The notes under the pieces are model-generated. The model worked only from the letters and a program-made list of their open reading frames with translations, had not been told where the DNA came from and made no database searches. The position numbers were made by a program, and so were the translations under genes. Shown here in pieces: positions 44,548-52,689 of a stretch of 64,000 bases of DNA (its first letter is position 1; every line of letters starts with the position of its first letter). Source of the DNA: JAGQRJ01 sp041402045 (GTDB taxonomy: Bacteria; Planctomycetota; J058); assembly GCA_041402045.1 (NCBI GenBank), contig JAWKSZ010000001.1, positions 1-64,000 on the forward strand, written 5' to 3'.

Positions 44548-46788
44548 GTGGACCAGGACGCAGAGCACCCGCTGGCCCAGGGGATCCGCCGCCGCATGCG
44601 CGAGCTCGACCTGGGGCCCGACGCGCGCCCGCCCGCGCTCCGGCGCCGGATCGCCGAGCTCAGCCGCGAGTTGGAGGAGGTCGAGCAGCGGATCCCGTTC
44701 TGGGACCGGCTGCTCGTGTTCTCCACGACCCCCGACGAGGGCGCGCTCGACCCAGCTCCGCCGGACCCTCGCCGAGCTGCGCCAGGAGCTCGAGGCGGCG
44801 GAGGCCGAGGCAGAAAGCCTCGAGCAGCTCGGGCGCAGTGCCCGCCCTTCGCTCTGGGCCTCGAGCTCGAGCGCGCCCTGCGCACGGCGCGCAAGGAGCT
44901 CGAGGTGGCCGGGGTCCTGTTCCGCGCGGTCTCGCGCGAGTCGCTGGAGGAGACCCTCGAGGCCTTCGCCCGCGAGCTGCGCGCGGCCTACGCCCCGGAC
45001 CTCGACCTGCGCGAGCTGCTGCGTGAGGTCGGCGACCCCGAGCGCCGCGCAGCCCACGCCGCCCGAGCGAGCGAGGTCCAGCTCGACCCGCGCGCCGGCT
45101 ATCGCCCCCTCAGCCAGCGCGCGCTGCTGCCCCTCGTGGCGCGAGAGGTCGTGGACAGCGGGCTCGACGCCGACCGCCAGGCGCTGATCGAGCTGGGCGA
45201 GACCCGCGAGCGCCTGACCCGCGAGCTGGCCGCGGCCGAGAGCGCGATCGGGCTCCTGGACCGGGTGAACGTGCTCACCGACAGCCCCGAAGAGCGCGAA
45301 CGCAATCGGCTCCAGGCCGAGCTGCACGAGGCCGAGGCCCAGCTGCGCACGCGCTACGAGCAGGTGCAGCAGCACGTGCTGCGCGCGCTGAGCGCGTTCC
45401 CCCCGCTCGAGGTCTACCAGCGCGCGCTGGAGGTCCTGGGGGTGAGCTCGGTGCTCGAGCCCGAGACCACGGAGCGCCTGCTGGCCGACGGGCACGTGGG
45501 CTCGGTCTCCCGCGTTCAGCGCCGCCCGCTGGTCTACGCCGCGCTGTGTCGGCTGCACACCGCGTTCGCCCGGGCCTTCCCCGGGGTGCCCCTGCGCCTG
45601 CAGGCGGCGCACACCGCGATCCACGACGGCGAGGAGGGCGCGGACAGCCCGCAGGCGGAGCTCCTGGCCGCGGCCTTCGCGCGCTTGGAGACCCCGGGCG
45701 CCCACGCCCTGCGCCGGCGCGCGCTGGAGCACGCCGAGCTCCTCGGCGGCGTGATCCAGTCCGAGCGCCAGACCCTGGCCCGGATCTCGACCCTCGACTG
45801 GCTGGTGTTCTGGTCGGACACCGAGGACGAGGCTCGGCTGCGGGTGCTCCGCGGCCGGCGCGGGTTCCACGCCCAGAGCGTGGACGCGACCTACCGGGAC
45901 CTGCTCGGGCTCTGCCGCGAGGGCGTGCGCGACCTGCCGCCCTTCGCGCTGCGCGACGCGACCCTCGCGTTCCTGGCTGCGATCAAGGAGATCCACACCG
46001 ACGGCGGCTCGAGCTCGTCGCCGCGGAGCTGCTCGGTCTACGGACGGGGCGAGGCCCGGGACGCGATCCGCCAGGCGCGGCGCGTGTTCGAGCAGCACTA
46101 CGGGCTGCGCGGCAGCCGCCAGGAGCTGTATCGAGCCGTCGCCGCCTGCGAGCCCCCCGCGCGCCAGCGCCCGGGCGGCCCCTTCCGCCCCCTGGGCCAG
46201 CAGGCGGTCGTCGAGCTGATCGCCGGCGGCGTGGGACCCGACTTCGCCCAGCGCTACGACCAGGTCCGCGAGCAGGCCCGCCAGCTCCGGCGCCTCGACG
46301 GCGAGCGCCAGGAGGTCGCGGAGGAGATCTCGCTCTGGGACCGGATCAACGTGTTCTCGACCACCCCCGAGGAGCAGCGCAACCGCGAGCTGAAGCAGGA
46401 GCTGAGCCAGCTCGAGGGCGAGCGCGCCGCGCTGGCGTTGGACCTCGACCGCGAGCTGGACACGGCGCTGGCCGCCTACCCGCCGGGGCAGCTCTACTAC
46501 GCCCTGGGCGGCCTGCTCTCGACCCTGGACGCGATCCGCGCGGTGTGTCGACGCCACACCCGCACCACCGGCAGCGGCAAGGATCGCCGCACCGAGACCT
46601 ACTACACCTGCGCCCTGATCGGCCACGGCGAAGCCGTGCGCTGCGCCCGGCGCTGGGCGCAGACCTTCGTGCACCTGTTCGGCGACCTCCCCGACTACGC
46701 CGGGGTGCTCGAGCAGTGGGAGCTGTGGCGGCTGGGTCAGCTCGCCGCGGCTCAGAAGAAGACCTCGACGCCCCCTTCGCCCACGTAG
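44548..46788 (+). CDS. Hypothetical protein built of four 180-residue repeats (compensated frameshift inside)
   Basis: 746 aa, GTG start 9 bp after the HD gene. Four related segments recur about every 180 residues, each marked by a tryptophan/hydrophobic motif: FWDRLLVFSTTPDE (about 50), LLDRVNVLTDSPEE (about 234), LDWLVFWSDTEDE (about 416), LWDRINVFSTTPEE (about 595), followed by long coiled-coil helices. Residues about 65-100 read as nonsense. In the +1 frame the same DNA encodes ARSTQLRRTLAELRQEL, the expected coil. One extra G in 44739-44741 and one missing C in 44845-44847 explain it. No known family. Its 3' end overlaps the convergent barrel gene by 37 bp. Confidence 0.65.
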   Translation: MDQDAEHPLAQGIRRRMRELDLGPDARPPALRRRIAELSRELEEVEQRIPFWDRLLVFSTTPDEGALDPAPPDPRRAAPGARGGGGRGRKPRAARAQCPPFALGLELERALRTARKELEVAGVLFRAVSRESLEETLEAFARELRAAYAPDLDLRELLREVGDPERRAAHAARASEVQLDPRAGYRPLSQRALLPLVAREVVDSGLDADRQALIELGETRERLTRELAAAESAIGLLDRVNVLTDSPEERERNRLQAELHEAEAQLRTRYEQVQQHVLRALSAFPPLEVYQRALEVLGVSSVLEPETTERLLADGHVGSVSRVQRRPLVYAALCRLHTAFARAFPGVPLRLQAAHTAIHDGEEGADSPQAELLAAAFARLETPGAHALRRRALEHAELLGGVIQSERQTLARISTLDWLVFWSDTEDEARLRVLRGRRGFHAQSVDATYRDLLGLCREGVRDLPPFALRDATLAFLAAIKEIHTDGGSSSSPRSCSVYGRGEARDAIRQARRVFEQHYGLRGSRQELYRAVAACEPPARQRPGGPFRPLGQQAVVELIAGGVGPDFAQRYDQVREQARQLRRLDGERQEVAEEISLWDRINVFSTTPEEQRNRELKQELSQLEGERAALALDLDRELDTALAAYPPGQLYYALGGLLSTLDAIRAVCRRHTRTTGSGKDRRTETYYTCALIGHGEAVRCARRWAQTFVHLFGDLPDYAGVLEQWELWRLGQLAAAQKKTSTPPSPT

Positions 46789-48089
46789 CGGTCGTAGTCC
46801 TCCCCCACGTCCCCGGAGCGCCACACCGTCGCCCGCCCGCTGGCGTAGACCGCGAGCGGGAGTTCCCCCAGCTGCTGCCACACCCCGAGGGACACGCTCA
46901 GGAGCCGATGGCGCAGGTGGCCGCCGCTCTCGGTGGACTGGCGCACGAGGAAGTTGCGGGCCACGCCGCGCAGCCCGAAGTCGACCCGGGTCCGGTCCGG
47001 GATCACCCACCACTCGGCGCGCAGCGCGAGGGAGCCCTCGCGGTAGCTGCGGTCGTTCTGGAACAGGTCGTCGTTGTAGGCGCCGCCCACGGTCGCTATC
47101 AAGCGCACCCGCTGCTCGCCGACCTCGAACTCCTGATAGAAGGTCAGGCTCAACTGGTGGCGGAACAGGTCGAGCCGCGGGCTGTCGGGCTCGATCAGGC
47201 CCGAGCGCCCGCGCGCGCGCAGCTCGCGGTAGTCGCGGCGGCGGAAGCGGTACTTGAGCTTGACCCGCGCCCGCGGGTCGCGGCTGAGCTTCACGCTGAG
47301 CGAGGTGTCGAAGCGGATCTCGGTGTAGTCCAGCGAGGCGACGCCGCGGTTCTCGTCGTAGTCCTTGAAGCGGTAGCTGGCCCCGCTCTCGAGGGCCACG
47401 TCGGCCATCGGCCGCAGGATCAAGTAGGCCCGGGGCTCGGCGTCGAAGGAGCCGAAGCGCCCGCGGGGCAAGAGGTCGCCGTTGTCGTTGAGCAGGTTCA
47501 GCCGCGAGTATTCGAGGGTCACCTGCCCGCCGGCGTCGAGCCAGTCGGTGACCGGCTGGAACGACTCCAGGTAGAGCGAACCGAACTGCTCGTCGGCGTC
47601 GCCGTTGTGGAAGTAGTTGCGCGTCTCGGCGGTGACCTCGGCGAACAGCTCGCTCCCGCTGGGGAACTCGGCCAGGAGCTCGACCTCGCCGCGGGCGTGC
47701 ACGAACCCGTCCGCCCGCGTCCCGCGCTCGGCGCGGAACACGTTGCTGTCGCTGCCGAAGCCCGTGCGCGCCCGGGCCTCGAAGCGCAGCTCGATCTGCT
47801 CGAAGAAGCTGGGCTCCTCGGTCTGGTTCGCGCGCTGCGGCGGACGGTAGATCGGGAGCCCGGGGAGCTCGACCTCCTCCGGCACGAACAGCTCGTCCTC
47901 GCGGCTGCGGAGCTCGCCCTCCGGCGTCGCGCTGTCCACCGGGGCGGTGCTCCCCAGCCGGCGCTCGTCGGGGTCGGTGACCCGCCGGTCGACCTCCCCC
48001 GCGTCCTGCGCCATGCCGCTCAGGGCGCCCACCAGGAGGAGCGCGAGCGGGCCGAAGGCGCGCAGAGTGGCAGGGGGTCGCTGGGGCAT
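46752..48089 (-). CDS. Outer-membrane beta-barrel protein
   Basis: 445 aa from the ATG at 48089, which gives a signal peptide (about 1-28, ending GMAQD). After a charged linker (about 30-90) the chain is a series of amphipathic strands rich in Tyr, Arg and Phe (ELRFEARARTGFGSDSNVF, RVKLKYRFRRRDYREL, VRLIATVGGAYND). It ends in VEVFF with a terminal Phe, the BAM recognition signal. About 16 strands can be counted by eye. It probably is an outer-membrane channel or polysaccharide-related barrel; no named family recognised. Confidence 0.75.
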   Translation of the reverse strand: MPQRPPATLRAFGPLALLLVGALSGMAQDAGEVDRRVTDPDERRLGSTAPVDSATPEGELRSREDELFVPEEVELPGLPIYRPPQRANQTEEPSFFEQIELRFEARARTGFGSDSNVFRAERGTRADGFVHARGEVELLAEFPSGSELFAEVTAETRNYFHNGDADEQFGSLYLESFQPVTDWLDAGGQVTLEYSRLNLLNDNGDLLPRGRFGSFDAEPRAYLILRPMADVALESGASYRFKDYDENRGVASLDYTEIRFDTSLSVKLSRDPRARVKLKYRFRRRDYRELRARGRSGLIEPDSPRLDLFRHQLSLTFYQEFEVGEQRVRLIATVGGAYNDDLFQNDRSYREGSLALRAEWWVIPDRTRVDFGLRGVARNFLVRQSTESGGHLRHRLLSVSLGVWQQLGELPLAVYASGRATVWRSGDVGEDYDRYVGEGGVEVFF

Positions 48090-48148
48090 GGGCGTCTGGA
48101 CTTCGAGCCTGTCTCGCGATTGCGCGACGTGCAACGCGTGACAGACCC

Positions 48149-48154
48149 TAGCAT
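48149..48154 (+). promoter_or_regulatory. Leaderless-type -10 hexamer TAGCAT
   Basis: TAGCAT, then GGGCCC (6 nt), then ATG at 48161; no ribosome site. Confidence 0.55.
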
Positions 48155-48160
48155 GGGCCC

Positions 48161-48847
48161 ATGAGCCCCGCGCGCCGCAAGCAAGCCGTCCAGCACGAGG
48201 TGCAGGTCCTCGGCACCCGCGGCAATCGCTACACGGTCGAGGTCCTCGCCAGCGGCAAGGCGCGCTGCCCCTGCAAGGGCTTCCGCTACCGCCACGAGTG
48301 CCGGCACGTGCTCGACCCCGAGGTCCGCGAGCTCTGCGCGCGCTACGCTCCCCCGCGGCACCCCCGGGAGCAGGTGCTGGCGCTGGCGAGCTGTATCGCG
48401 GTCGCGCTCCGGCCCTACGTCACCGCGGTCGAGATCGTGGGCTCACTGCGGCGCAACGTGGCCGAGGTCAAGGACGTGGACCTGATCTTCGTCCCCGGGG
48501 GCTGGGCGCCCGAACAGGTCGTGACCCTGTTCCGCACCTTCGGCCAGCCCCTGCACTACGGCGAGAGCTTCGGCGCGATCGTGCTCCCCCAGGGGATCGG
48601 GGCCCAGCTCTGGTGCGTGGAGGACCCCGCGGTGTGGGGCGCGGCGCTCCTGCACTTCACGGGGCCCCGGGACTACAACATTGGGCTCAGGATCCGCGCC
48701 AACAAGCGCGGCTGGCACCTCAGTCAGCACGGCCTGGTCGAGCGCGCGACCGGCCGCCTGATCGCGGGCGCGACCGAGGAGGAGGTGGTCCAGGCCCTGG
48801 GCCTCCCCTGGATCCCGCCCGCGCAGCGCGGGCGGGCCCGCGGCTAG
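48161..48847 (+). CDS. SWIM zinc finger fused to a polymerase-X-like nucleotidyltransferase
   Basis: 228 aa. Residues about 34-50 carry a SWIM-type finger, CPC-x8-CRH. Residues about 85-228 match the small DNA polymerase beta-like proteins: VEIVGSLRRNVAEVKDVDLIFVP contains the palm GS motif and the first two metal Asp residues (given as region 89-111), and TGPRDYNIGLRIRANKRGW and SQHGL form the finger/thumb end, closing with LGLPWIPPAQR. In polymerase X the third Asp sits in a DLW/DLR strand. Here that strand reads AQLWCV, so Gln replaces Asp. It may bind DNA or RNA without polymerising. Confidence 0.75.
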   Translation: MSPARRKQAVQHEVQVLGTRGNRYTVEVLASGKARCPCKGFRYRHECRHVLDPEVRELCARYAPPRHPREQVLALASCIAVALRPYVTAVEIVGSLRRNVAEVKDVDLIFVPGGWAPEQVVTLFRTFGQPLHYGESFGAIVLPQGIGAQLWCVEDPAVWGAALLHFTGPRDYNIGLRIRANKRGWHLSQHGLVERATGRLIAGATEEEVVQALGLPWIPPAQRGRARG

Positions 48848-49725
48848 GCCGGCGCGCCCTGCAGCGAGACCGCGTGGCTGTGGCTCTTGATCTCGGCCTC
48901 GCGCAGCGCCTTCATGAGCGCCATGCGCGTGTCGTGGCACAGCGCCCAGGCGCTCGAGGGCGTGTCGGCCCAGCCCGCGATCCAGCAGCGCAGGCCCTCC
49001 TTCCCCGCCTCCATGACCCAGAACCGCGGCTCCTCGTAGGCCACGAAGCTGGCGCTGGTCTTGACCGCGGCGATCGCCAGGGCCTGCACCCGCTCGAGGT
49101 CGGCCTCGGGCTCGACCCAGAACTCGACGTAGGCCCACTGGTAGCGGTCGACGATCGAGTAGTTGACGAACTCCTTCTCCAGCAGGCGCACGTTGGGGAT
49201 CAGGTAGCGCCGCCAGTCCCAGGCCTTGATCCGGGTGTGGGTGCTGGTCACGTCCTCGACGGTGCCGAACTCGCCGTCGATCTTGACCGTGTCCCCGATC
49301 CGCAGGGGCTGGGTGAGGGAGATCACGATCCCGGCGATCAGGTTCTCGACGAAGGGCCGCGCCGCGATCCCGACCATGACGCTGATCACCCCGGCGAAGA
49401 GCGTCATGAGGGTCGCGGGGACCCGTCCGACGAAGGGCAGCGCCAGGAGCAAGGCCCAGAGCAGGAACCCCGCCGGGATCAGCACCCGGCGGATCAGCGC
49501 CGAGCGCGACTCGAGGTTCGCCAGGCCCCGCGCCCGGGCCTCCTGGGCGGGGTGCTCCAGCGGGGTCTCGGTGCGCACGGCGTCGAAGCGGCGCACCTGC
49601 TCCAGCCGGCTCTTGGCCACGGCCTCTTGCCGGCGGAGCCGGCGGCGCAGCAGCAGGAGGCTCAAGAGCCCCAACGCGCCGACCCCACCGACGTAGGCGA
49701 TCTCCCAGGTGAAGCTCTCGAGCAC
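48844..49725 (-). CDS. Mechanosensitive ion channel of the MscS family
   Basis: 293 aa. An N-terminal membrane helix (about 8-27) and a pair at about 80-125 are followed by the MscS pore helix/beta domain: GIAARPFVENLIAGIVISLTQPLRIGD is the conserved core (region about 118-144), then GTVEDVTSTHTRIKAWDWRR and LIPNVRLLEKEFVNYS. The C-terminal alpha/beta domain follows. It releases solutes at hypo-osmotic shock from the inner membrane. Its stop shares the CTAG tetranucleotide with the convergent SWIM gene. Confidence 0.93.
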   Translation of the reverse strand: MLESFTWEIAYVGGVGALGLLSLLLLRRRLRRQEAVAKSRLEQVRRFDAVRTETPLEHPAQEARARGLANLESRSALIRRVLIPAGFLLWALLLALPFVGRVPATLMTLFAGVISVMVGIAARPFVENLIAGIVISLTQPLRIGDTVKIDGEFGTVEDVTSTHTRIKAWDWRRYLIPNVRLLEKEFVNYSIVDRYQWAYVEFWVEPEADLERVQALAIAAVKTSASFVAYEEPRFWVMEAGKEGLRCWIAGWADTPSSAWALCHDTRMALMKALREAEIKSHSHAVSLQGAPA

Positions 49726-49797
49726 CGCGCCCTCCCGGCCCCTGGTGTCGGGTATCGGGGGGCGCGCGTCAAGTCCGCTGCCGCAGAAGGCGGCGGG

Positions 49798-50130
49798 CTA
49801 GCGCGCCATGGACCCCACGAACGAGGTCAGGACCAGGCCACCCCAGAGCAGGGTCATGAGCCCGCCGAGCACGATCCCGATCCAGGCGTGGACGCTGCCC
49901 TTGATCGCCGGGTTCTTCGCGCGCGCGCGCAGGCCCACGATCCCCAGGATCAGCGCCGGGATCGCGAGCAGGAGCCCCAGGCAGGGGATCAGCGAGAACA
50001 GCCCCAGGTAGTAGGCGATCAGCGCCGCCGGGTTCTTGTAGGGGATCACGCCGCCGGTGGCGTCGCCCTCACCCTGGGGGGGCGGCGGCGCAGCGTGCTC
50101 GGGGGTGCGATACGGGTCGTGCTCGGACAT
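49798..50130 (-). CDS. DUF4190-like small membrane protein
   Basis: 110 aa; AAGGAG lies 6 nt before the ATG. A Pro-rich start (residues 1-30) is followed by two membrane helices (about 38-68 and 82-105) with the DUF4190-type signature YYLGLFSLIPCLGLLLAIP, ILGIVGLRARAKNP and GSVHAWIGIVLGGLMTLLW. Function unknown; such proteins are common in planctomycetes and actinobacteria. Confidence 0.8.
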   Translation of the reverse strand: MSEHDPYRTPEHAAPPPPQGEGDATGGVIPYKNPAALIAYYLGLFSLIPCLGLLLAIPALILGIVGLRARAKNPAIKGSVHAWIGIVLGGLMTLLWGGLVLTSFVGSMAR

Positions 50131-50274
50131 GGGCTGCTCCTTGGAGCGCAGGATTGCGCAACTCGGGGGCCGGAGCCAGGCGCTGGAGTTAGCGCGTCGG
50201 GACCCCGGTTGCTGACGGAATGCGTATCAGCCCTGTCAACGCCGTCGTCGCTCGCCGCGCTTCGCGCCCTCTGC

Positions 50275-50280
50275 TAAGCT
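50275..50280 (+). promoter_or_regulatory. -10-like hexamer TAAGCT upstream of tRNA-Sec
   Basis: TAAGCT ends 11 nt before the first base of the tRNA-Sec acceptor stem, which leaves a short 5' leader for RNase P. No clear -35. Confidence 0.45.
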
Positions 50281-50291
50281 CGCGGCTGCCT

Positions 50292-50388
50292 GGGGGCCAA
50301 TGCGGGCTGGTGTCCGTCACGGTCTTCAAAACCGCTGGGCCTGGCGAACAACCAGGTCGCTCGATTCGATTTCGAGTGGTCCCCGCCA
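50292..50388 (+). tRNA. selC: Selenocysteine tRNA (anticodon UCA), 97 nt with encoded CCA
   Basis: A full tRNA-Sec fold can be drawn. The acceptor is 8 bp (GGGGGCCA with TGGTCCCC, one G-U), the bacterial tRNA-Sec length. The D stem is 6 bp (50302-50307 with 50312-50317) and closes a 4-nt loop, also specific to tRNA-Sec. The anticodon loop CTTCAAA carries TCA at 50326-50328. The variable arm is long, 7 bp (GGCCTGG with CCAGGTC). The T stem is 5 bp (CTCGA/TCGAG) around TTCGATT. Discriminator G and CCA are encoded. It reads UGA as selenocysteine. The top anticodon-stem pair is an A-C mismatch. No sel genes are nearby. Confidence 0.95.
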
Positions 50389-50390
50389 CC

Positions 50391-51200
50391 TCACCCCGGG
50401 TAGCCCAAGGCGTCCGGCGCCAACCCCCGGCGCACGACCTCCCGCAGCGCAGGGGTATCGGGCAGGTCCCAGCGCAAGGTGTCGAGCAGCCCGAGCCCCG
50501 GCGGCGCGCCCTCGAACCCGGGCGGCGGCGACCAGCCGGGGCTGGCGGCCACCGGGCGCAGCAGCCGGGCCGGGCGCCCCTCACGCAGCTCGACGAACTC
50601 GTGGAACCATCCCTCGTGGCGCCCCTCGCTCCGTCGATAGCTGGCGTCGGCGGGGTCCAAGGGCGGGAGTGCGCTGCCCAAGGGACCCGGGCGGGGGCCC
50701 TCGAGGTGGAGCTTGCCCCGCGCGGCCAGGCGCTCGGGGTGCTCGGGGGGCAGGTAGCAGCGCGGGCGCGAGAAGCTGCCGAGGGCGAGCTGCCAGCCCC
50801 CGCGCTCGCCCTCGGCGCCGTGCTCGCGGAAGAAGGCGGAGGCCGCCTCGTTGGACGGGCGCTCGCCGCGGGCGAGCTCCTGCGCGGCCGCCTGGAAGTA
50901 GTCGCGGTGGGCCGCGCGCTCGTCCCCGGCCAGCTCGGCCAGGATCAGGGCGTAGGCGCGCAGCGCCAGGCGATCGCTCCAGGCGCCGAGGCCGGTGAGC
51001 CAGGTGCGGTAGCCGGGCGGGAGGGCGAAGTCCGGGAGCACGGCGCGGGCCGCCGGGTGCTCGAGGTAGGCCGCGAGCTGCAGCCGGGGCAGGGGCAGTT
51101 CGCCGACCCGCACGCGCTCACGCAGGTACTCGACCTCGTCGGCGAGGCTCTGGCTGGCGCGCCAGCGGCGCTCCAGGCGCTGCAGCTTGAGATCGCTCAC
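50391..51200 (-). CDS. Hypothetical protein with an N-terminal helical motif
   Basis: 269 aa, GTG at 51200. The N-terminus has LERRWRAS-x5-EVEYLRERVRVG and RLQLAAYLEHPAARAVLPDF. This helical motif is shared in part with the proteins at 61865 and 52324. The middle holds ELAGDERAAHRDYFQAAAQEL. The rest is Pro/Arg-rich with GWFHEFVELREG. No family assigned. The stop lies 2 bp after the CCA end of tRNA-Sec, on the opposite strand. Cytoplasmic by appearance. Confidence 0.6.
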   Translation of the reverse strand: MSDLKLQRLERRWRASQSLADEVEYLRERVRVGELPLPRLQLAAYLEHPAARAVLPDFALPPGYRTWLTGLGAWSDRLALRAYALILAELAGDERAAHRDYFQAAAQELARGERPSNEAASAFFREHGAEGERGGWQLALGSFSRPRCYLPPEHPERLAARGKLHLEGPRPGPLGSALPPLDPADASYRRSEGRHEGWFHEFVELREGRPARLLRPVAASPGWSPPPGFEGAPPGLGLLDTLRWDLPDTPALREVVRRGLAPDALGYPG

Positions 51201-51547
51201 CGCGGTGCCCCTGGGGCTGGAGTATGCCAGCGCCCGCGAGGGACACGAGGGGGAGGTCTGCTCACGGTCGTCTCGCGCGTGAACCGCGGGCGAGCCCTCG
51301 CGCTCGCGTGCGCGGCGGACGCACGCCCCTCGACGCTTCTGTGACAGGCGTAAGCCGTGCGAGCCGCGAACGCTACGTGCTCGTGTGTCCCACGGCGCAC
51401 GGCCGCGACACCGATCTGAACGAACCACGAAGGGCGCTGCGCTCGTGCGTTCGGCGCGCGCACGGGGGGCTCCACGCAAACGCACGACTTGCGCCGCGCG
51501 GGCGTTGGAACGCCATGTGTTCCGTCGAGGGCAGACAGGAGGACTTC
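51201..51547 (+). other. Divergent intergenic region without recognised elements
   Basis: 347 bases between two divergent genes. One open frame crosses it, but its composition is not protein-like. The AGGAGG site of the LysM gene lies at its right end. I could not assign a -10 hexamer to either gene with confidence. Confidence 0.5.
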
Positions 51548-52327
51548 ATGGTGAATCGACGTTTGGGCTCCACGCCGCTGTGGCTGGGGCTGTTGCTTGC
51601 GCTGGGGGTGGGCCTCGCCCGCGGGGAGACGGTCTACGTGGTGAAGCGTGGGGACACGCTGATCGAGATCTGCCAGGCGCACGGGGTCTCGTTGGCCGAG
51701 GTCGTGCGCTTGAACGGGATCGGGGACGCGGACCTGATCCTGCCCGGTCAGCGGGTGCGCCTGCCCGACGGCGTGCCGCCCAGCGCAGAGGACCTGCCCC
51801 AGGACCGGCCCGCGAGCGAGCAGCGCCTGAGCACGAGCCAGACCCTGCCCTTCCGCAACTACGCCAGCCTCGGCGGGAACGTGCGCGGGATCAGCCGGGT
51901 CAAGATCGCGGAGGACGTGCTCGAGCACCTGAACCAGGCGCCCCCTGGGGCGGCGGGCGGGTTCTACATGGCGAGCTACCTGACCGAGACCCTCGTGCGC
52001 GCCCCGGCGCCGGACAAGGCGATCGTGGGCGGCATGCTGGCGCTGATCATGACCCCTTACAGCGCGACCCTGGCGAGCACCCTCGGCACCGCGCCGACCT
52101 TCGCCATGGACGCGGTGTTCCCCGCGGCCAAGACCGCGCTCAGCACCACGATCCAGACCACGCTCACGAGCTACGGCCGGGTGGGGGACGTGGTCGGGCA
52201 GGCGACCTCGTTGGCCGGTCAGGCGGGGGCCGCGGTCGACACGGTGCGCGCCGGGGTCGACGGCGTGCGCTCGACGGTCGACACCGCCGAGCAGGGCGCC
52301 GACCTGATCGAGGCCTTCCTGCGCTAG
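51548..52327 (+). CDS. Secreted LysM-domain protein
   Basis: 259 aa; AGGAGG 6 nt upstream fixes the ATG. A signal peptide covers about 1-27. One LysM domain follows at about 28-73: YVVKRGDTLIEICQAHGVS, LNGIGDADLILPGQRVRLP. LysM binds the glycan strand of peptidoglycan. The remaining 180 residues are Ala/Thr/Gly-rich and helical (ending VRSTVDTAEQGADLIEAFL) with no known domain. It probably sits on the cell wall. Its stop shares CTAG with the convergent small gene. Confidence 0.82.
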   Translation: MVNRRLGSTPLWLGLLLALGVGLARGETVYVVKRGDTLIEICQAHGVSLAEVVRLNGIGDADLILPGQRVRLPDGVPPSAEDLPQDRPASEQRLSTSQTLPFRNYASLGGNVRGISRVKIAEDVLEHLNQAPPGAAGGFYMASYLTETLVRAPAPDKAIVGGMLALIMTPYSATLASTLGTAPTFAMDAVFPAAKTALSTTIQTTLTSYGRVGDVVGQATSLAGQAGAAVDTVRAGVDGVRSTVDTAEQGADLIEAFLR

Positions 52328-52611
52328 TCCCAGCAGGCGGCCCGGCCGGCGCGCCGCAGCGCGCGCCGGCGGCGGCGCTTGACGAAGGCCCGGGCCGCCG
52401 CCTGGTTCCGCGTGCGCGCGGGGCGGTCGTAGCACACGCGCACGGTGCTCAGGGCCCGGTCCTCGGCGCGCGGGTCCGCTGCGGGCCGGGGCTCCGGCTC
52501 CGGCTCCGGCTCCGGCGCCCCGAGCAGCAGCCGGGCGGCGTAGAGGGCCAGCGCGGCGTCGGGCTCCTGGGCCGCGGCGGCGCGCTCCAGCTTGCGTAGC
52601 GTCTCGTCCAC
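52324..52611 (-). CDS. Small hypothetical protein with a PE-repeat
   Basis: 95 aa from the GTG at 52611. The start LRKLERAAAAQEPDAALALYAARLL is helical, the middle has five Pro-Glu dipeptides from a GCTCCG repeat, and the end is very basic (KRRRRRALRR). Composition and the exact CTAG stop overlap with the LysM gene support a real gene, but no family is known. Confidence 0.45.
   Translation of the reverse strand: MDETLRKLERAAAAQEPDAALALYAARLLLGAPEPEPEPEPRPAADPRAEDRALSTVRVCYDRPARTRNQAAARAFVKRRRRRALRRAGRAACWD
52491..52516 (+). repeat. Hexanucleotide GCTCCG repeat, about four copies
   Basis: Encodes the Pro-Glu run of the small protein on the minus strand. It is low-complexity coding sequence. 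Confidence 0.8.
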
Positions 52612-52677
52612 GTCACACCTACTCCGGGGCTGCGCCCGGGTGTCGCGGGAGGCTGGATGGTCCTGCCCTCCCTCCGG

Positions 52678-52683
52678 TAGTGT
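52678..52683 (+). promoter_or_regulatory. Leaderless-type -10 hexamer TAGTGT
   Basis: TAGTGT, 6 nt (CGAGGT), ATG at 52690. The purine-rich AGG is too close to the start to serve as a ribosome site. Confidence 0.45.
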
Positions 52684-52689
52684 CGAGGT

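Noticed and set aside
50131..50291. Selenoprotein with an in-frame TGA near selC
   Set aside because: No neighbouring gene continues with conserved sequence past a TGA, and no SECIS-like hairpin was evident.
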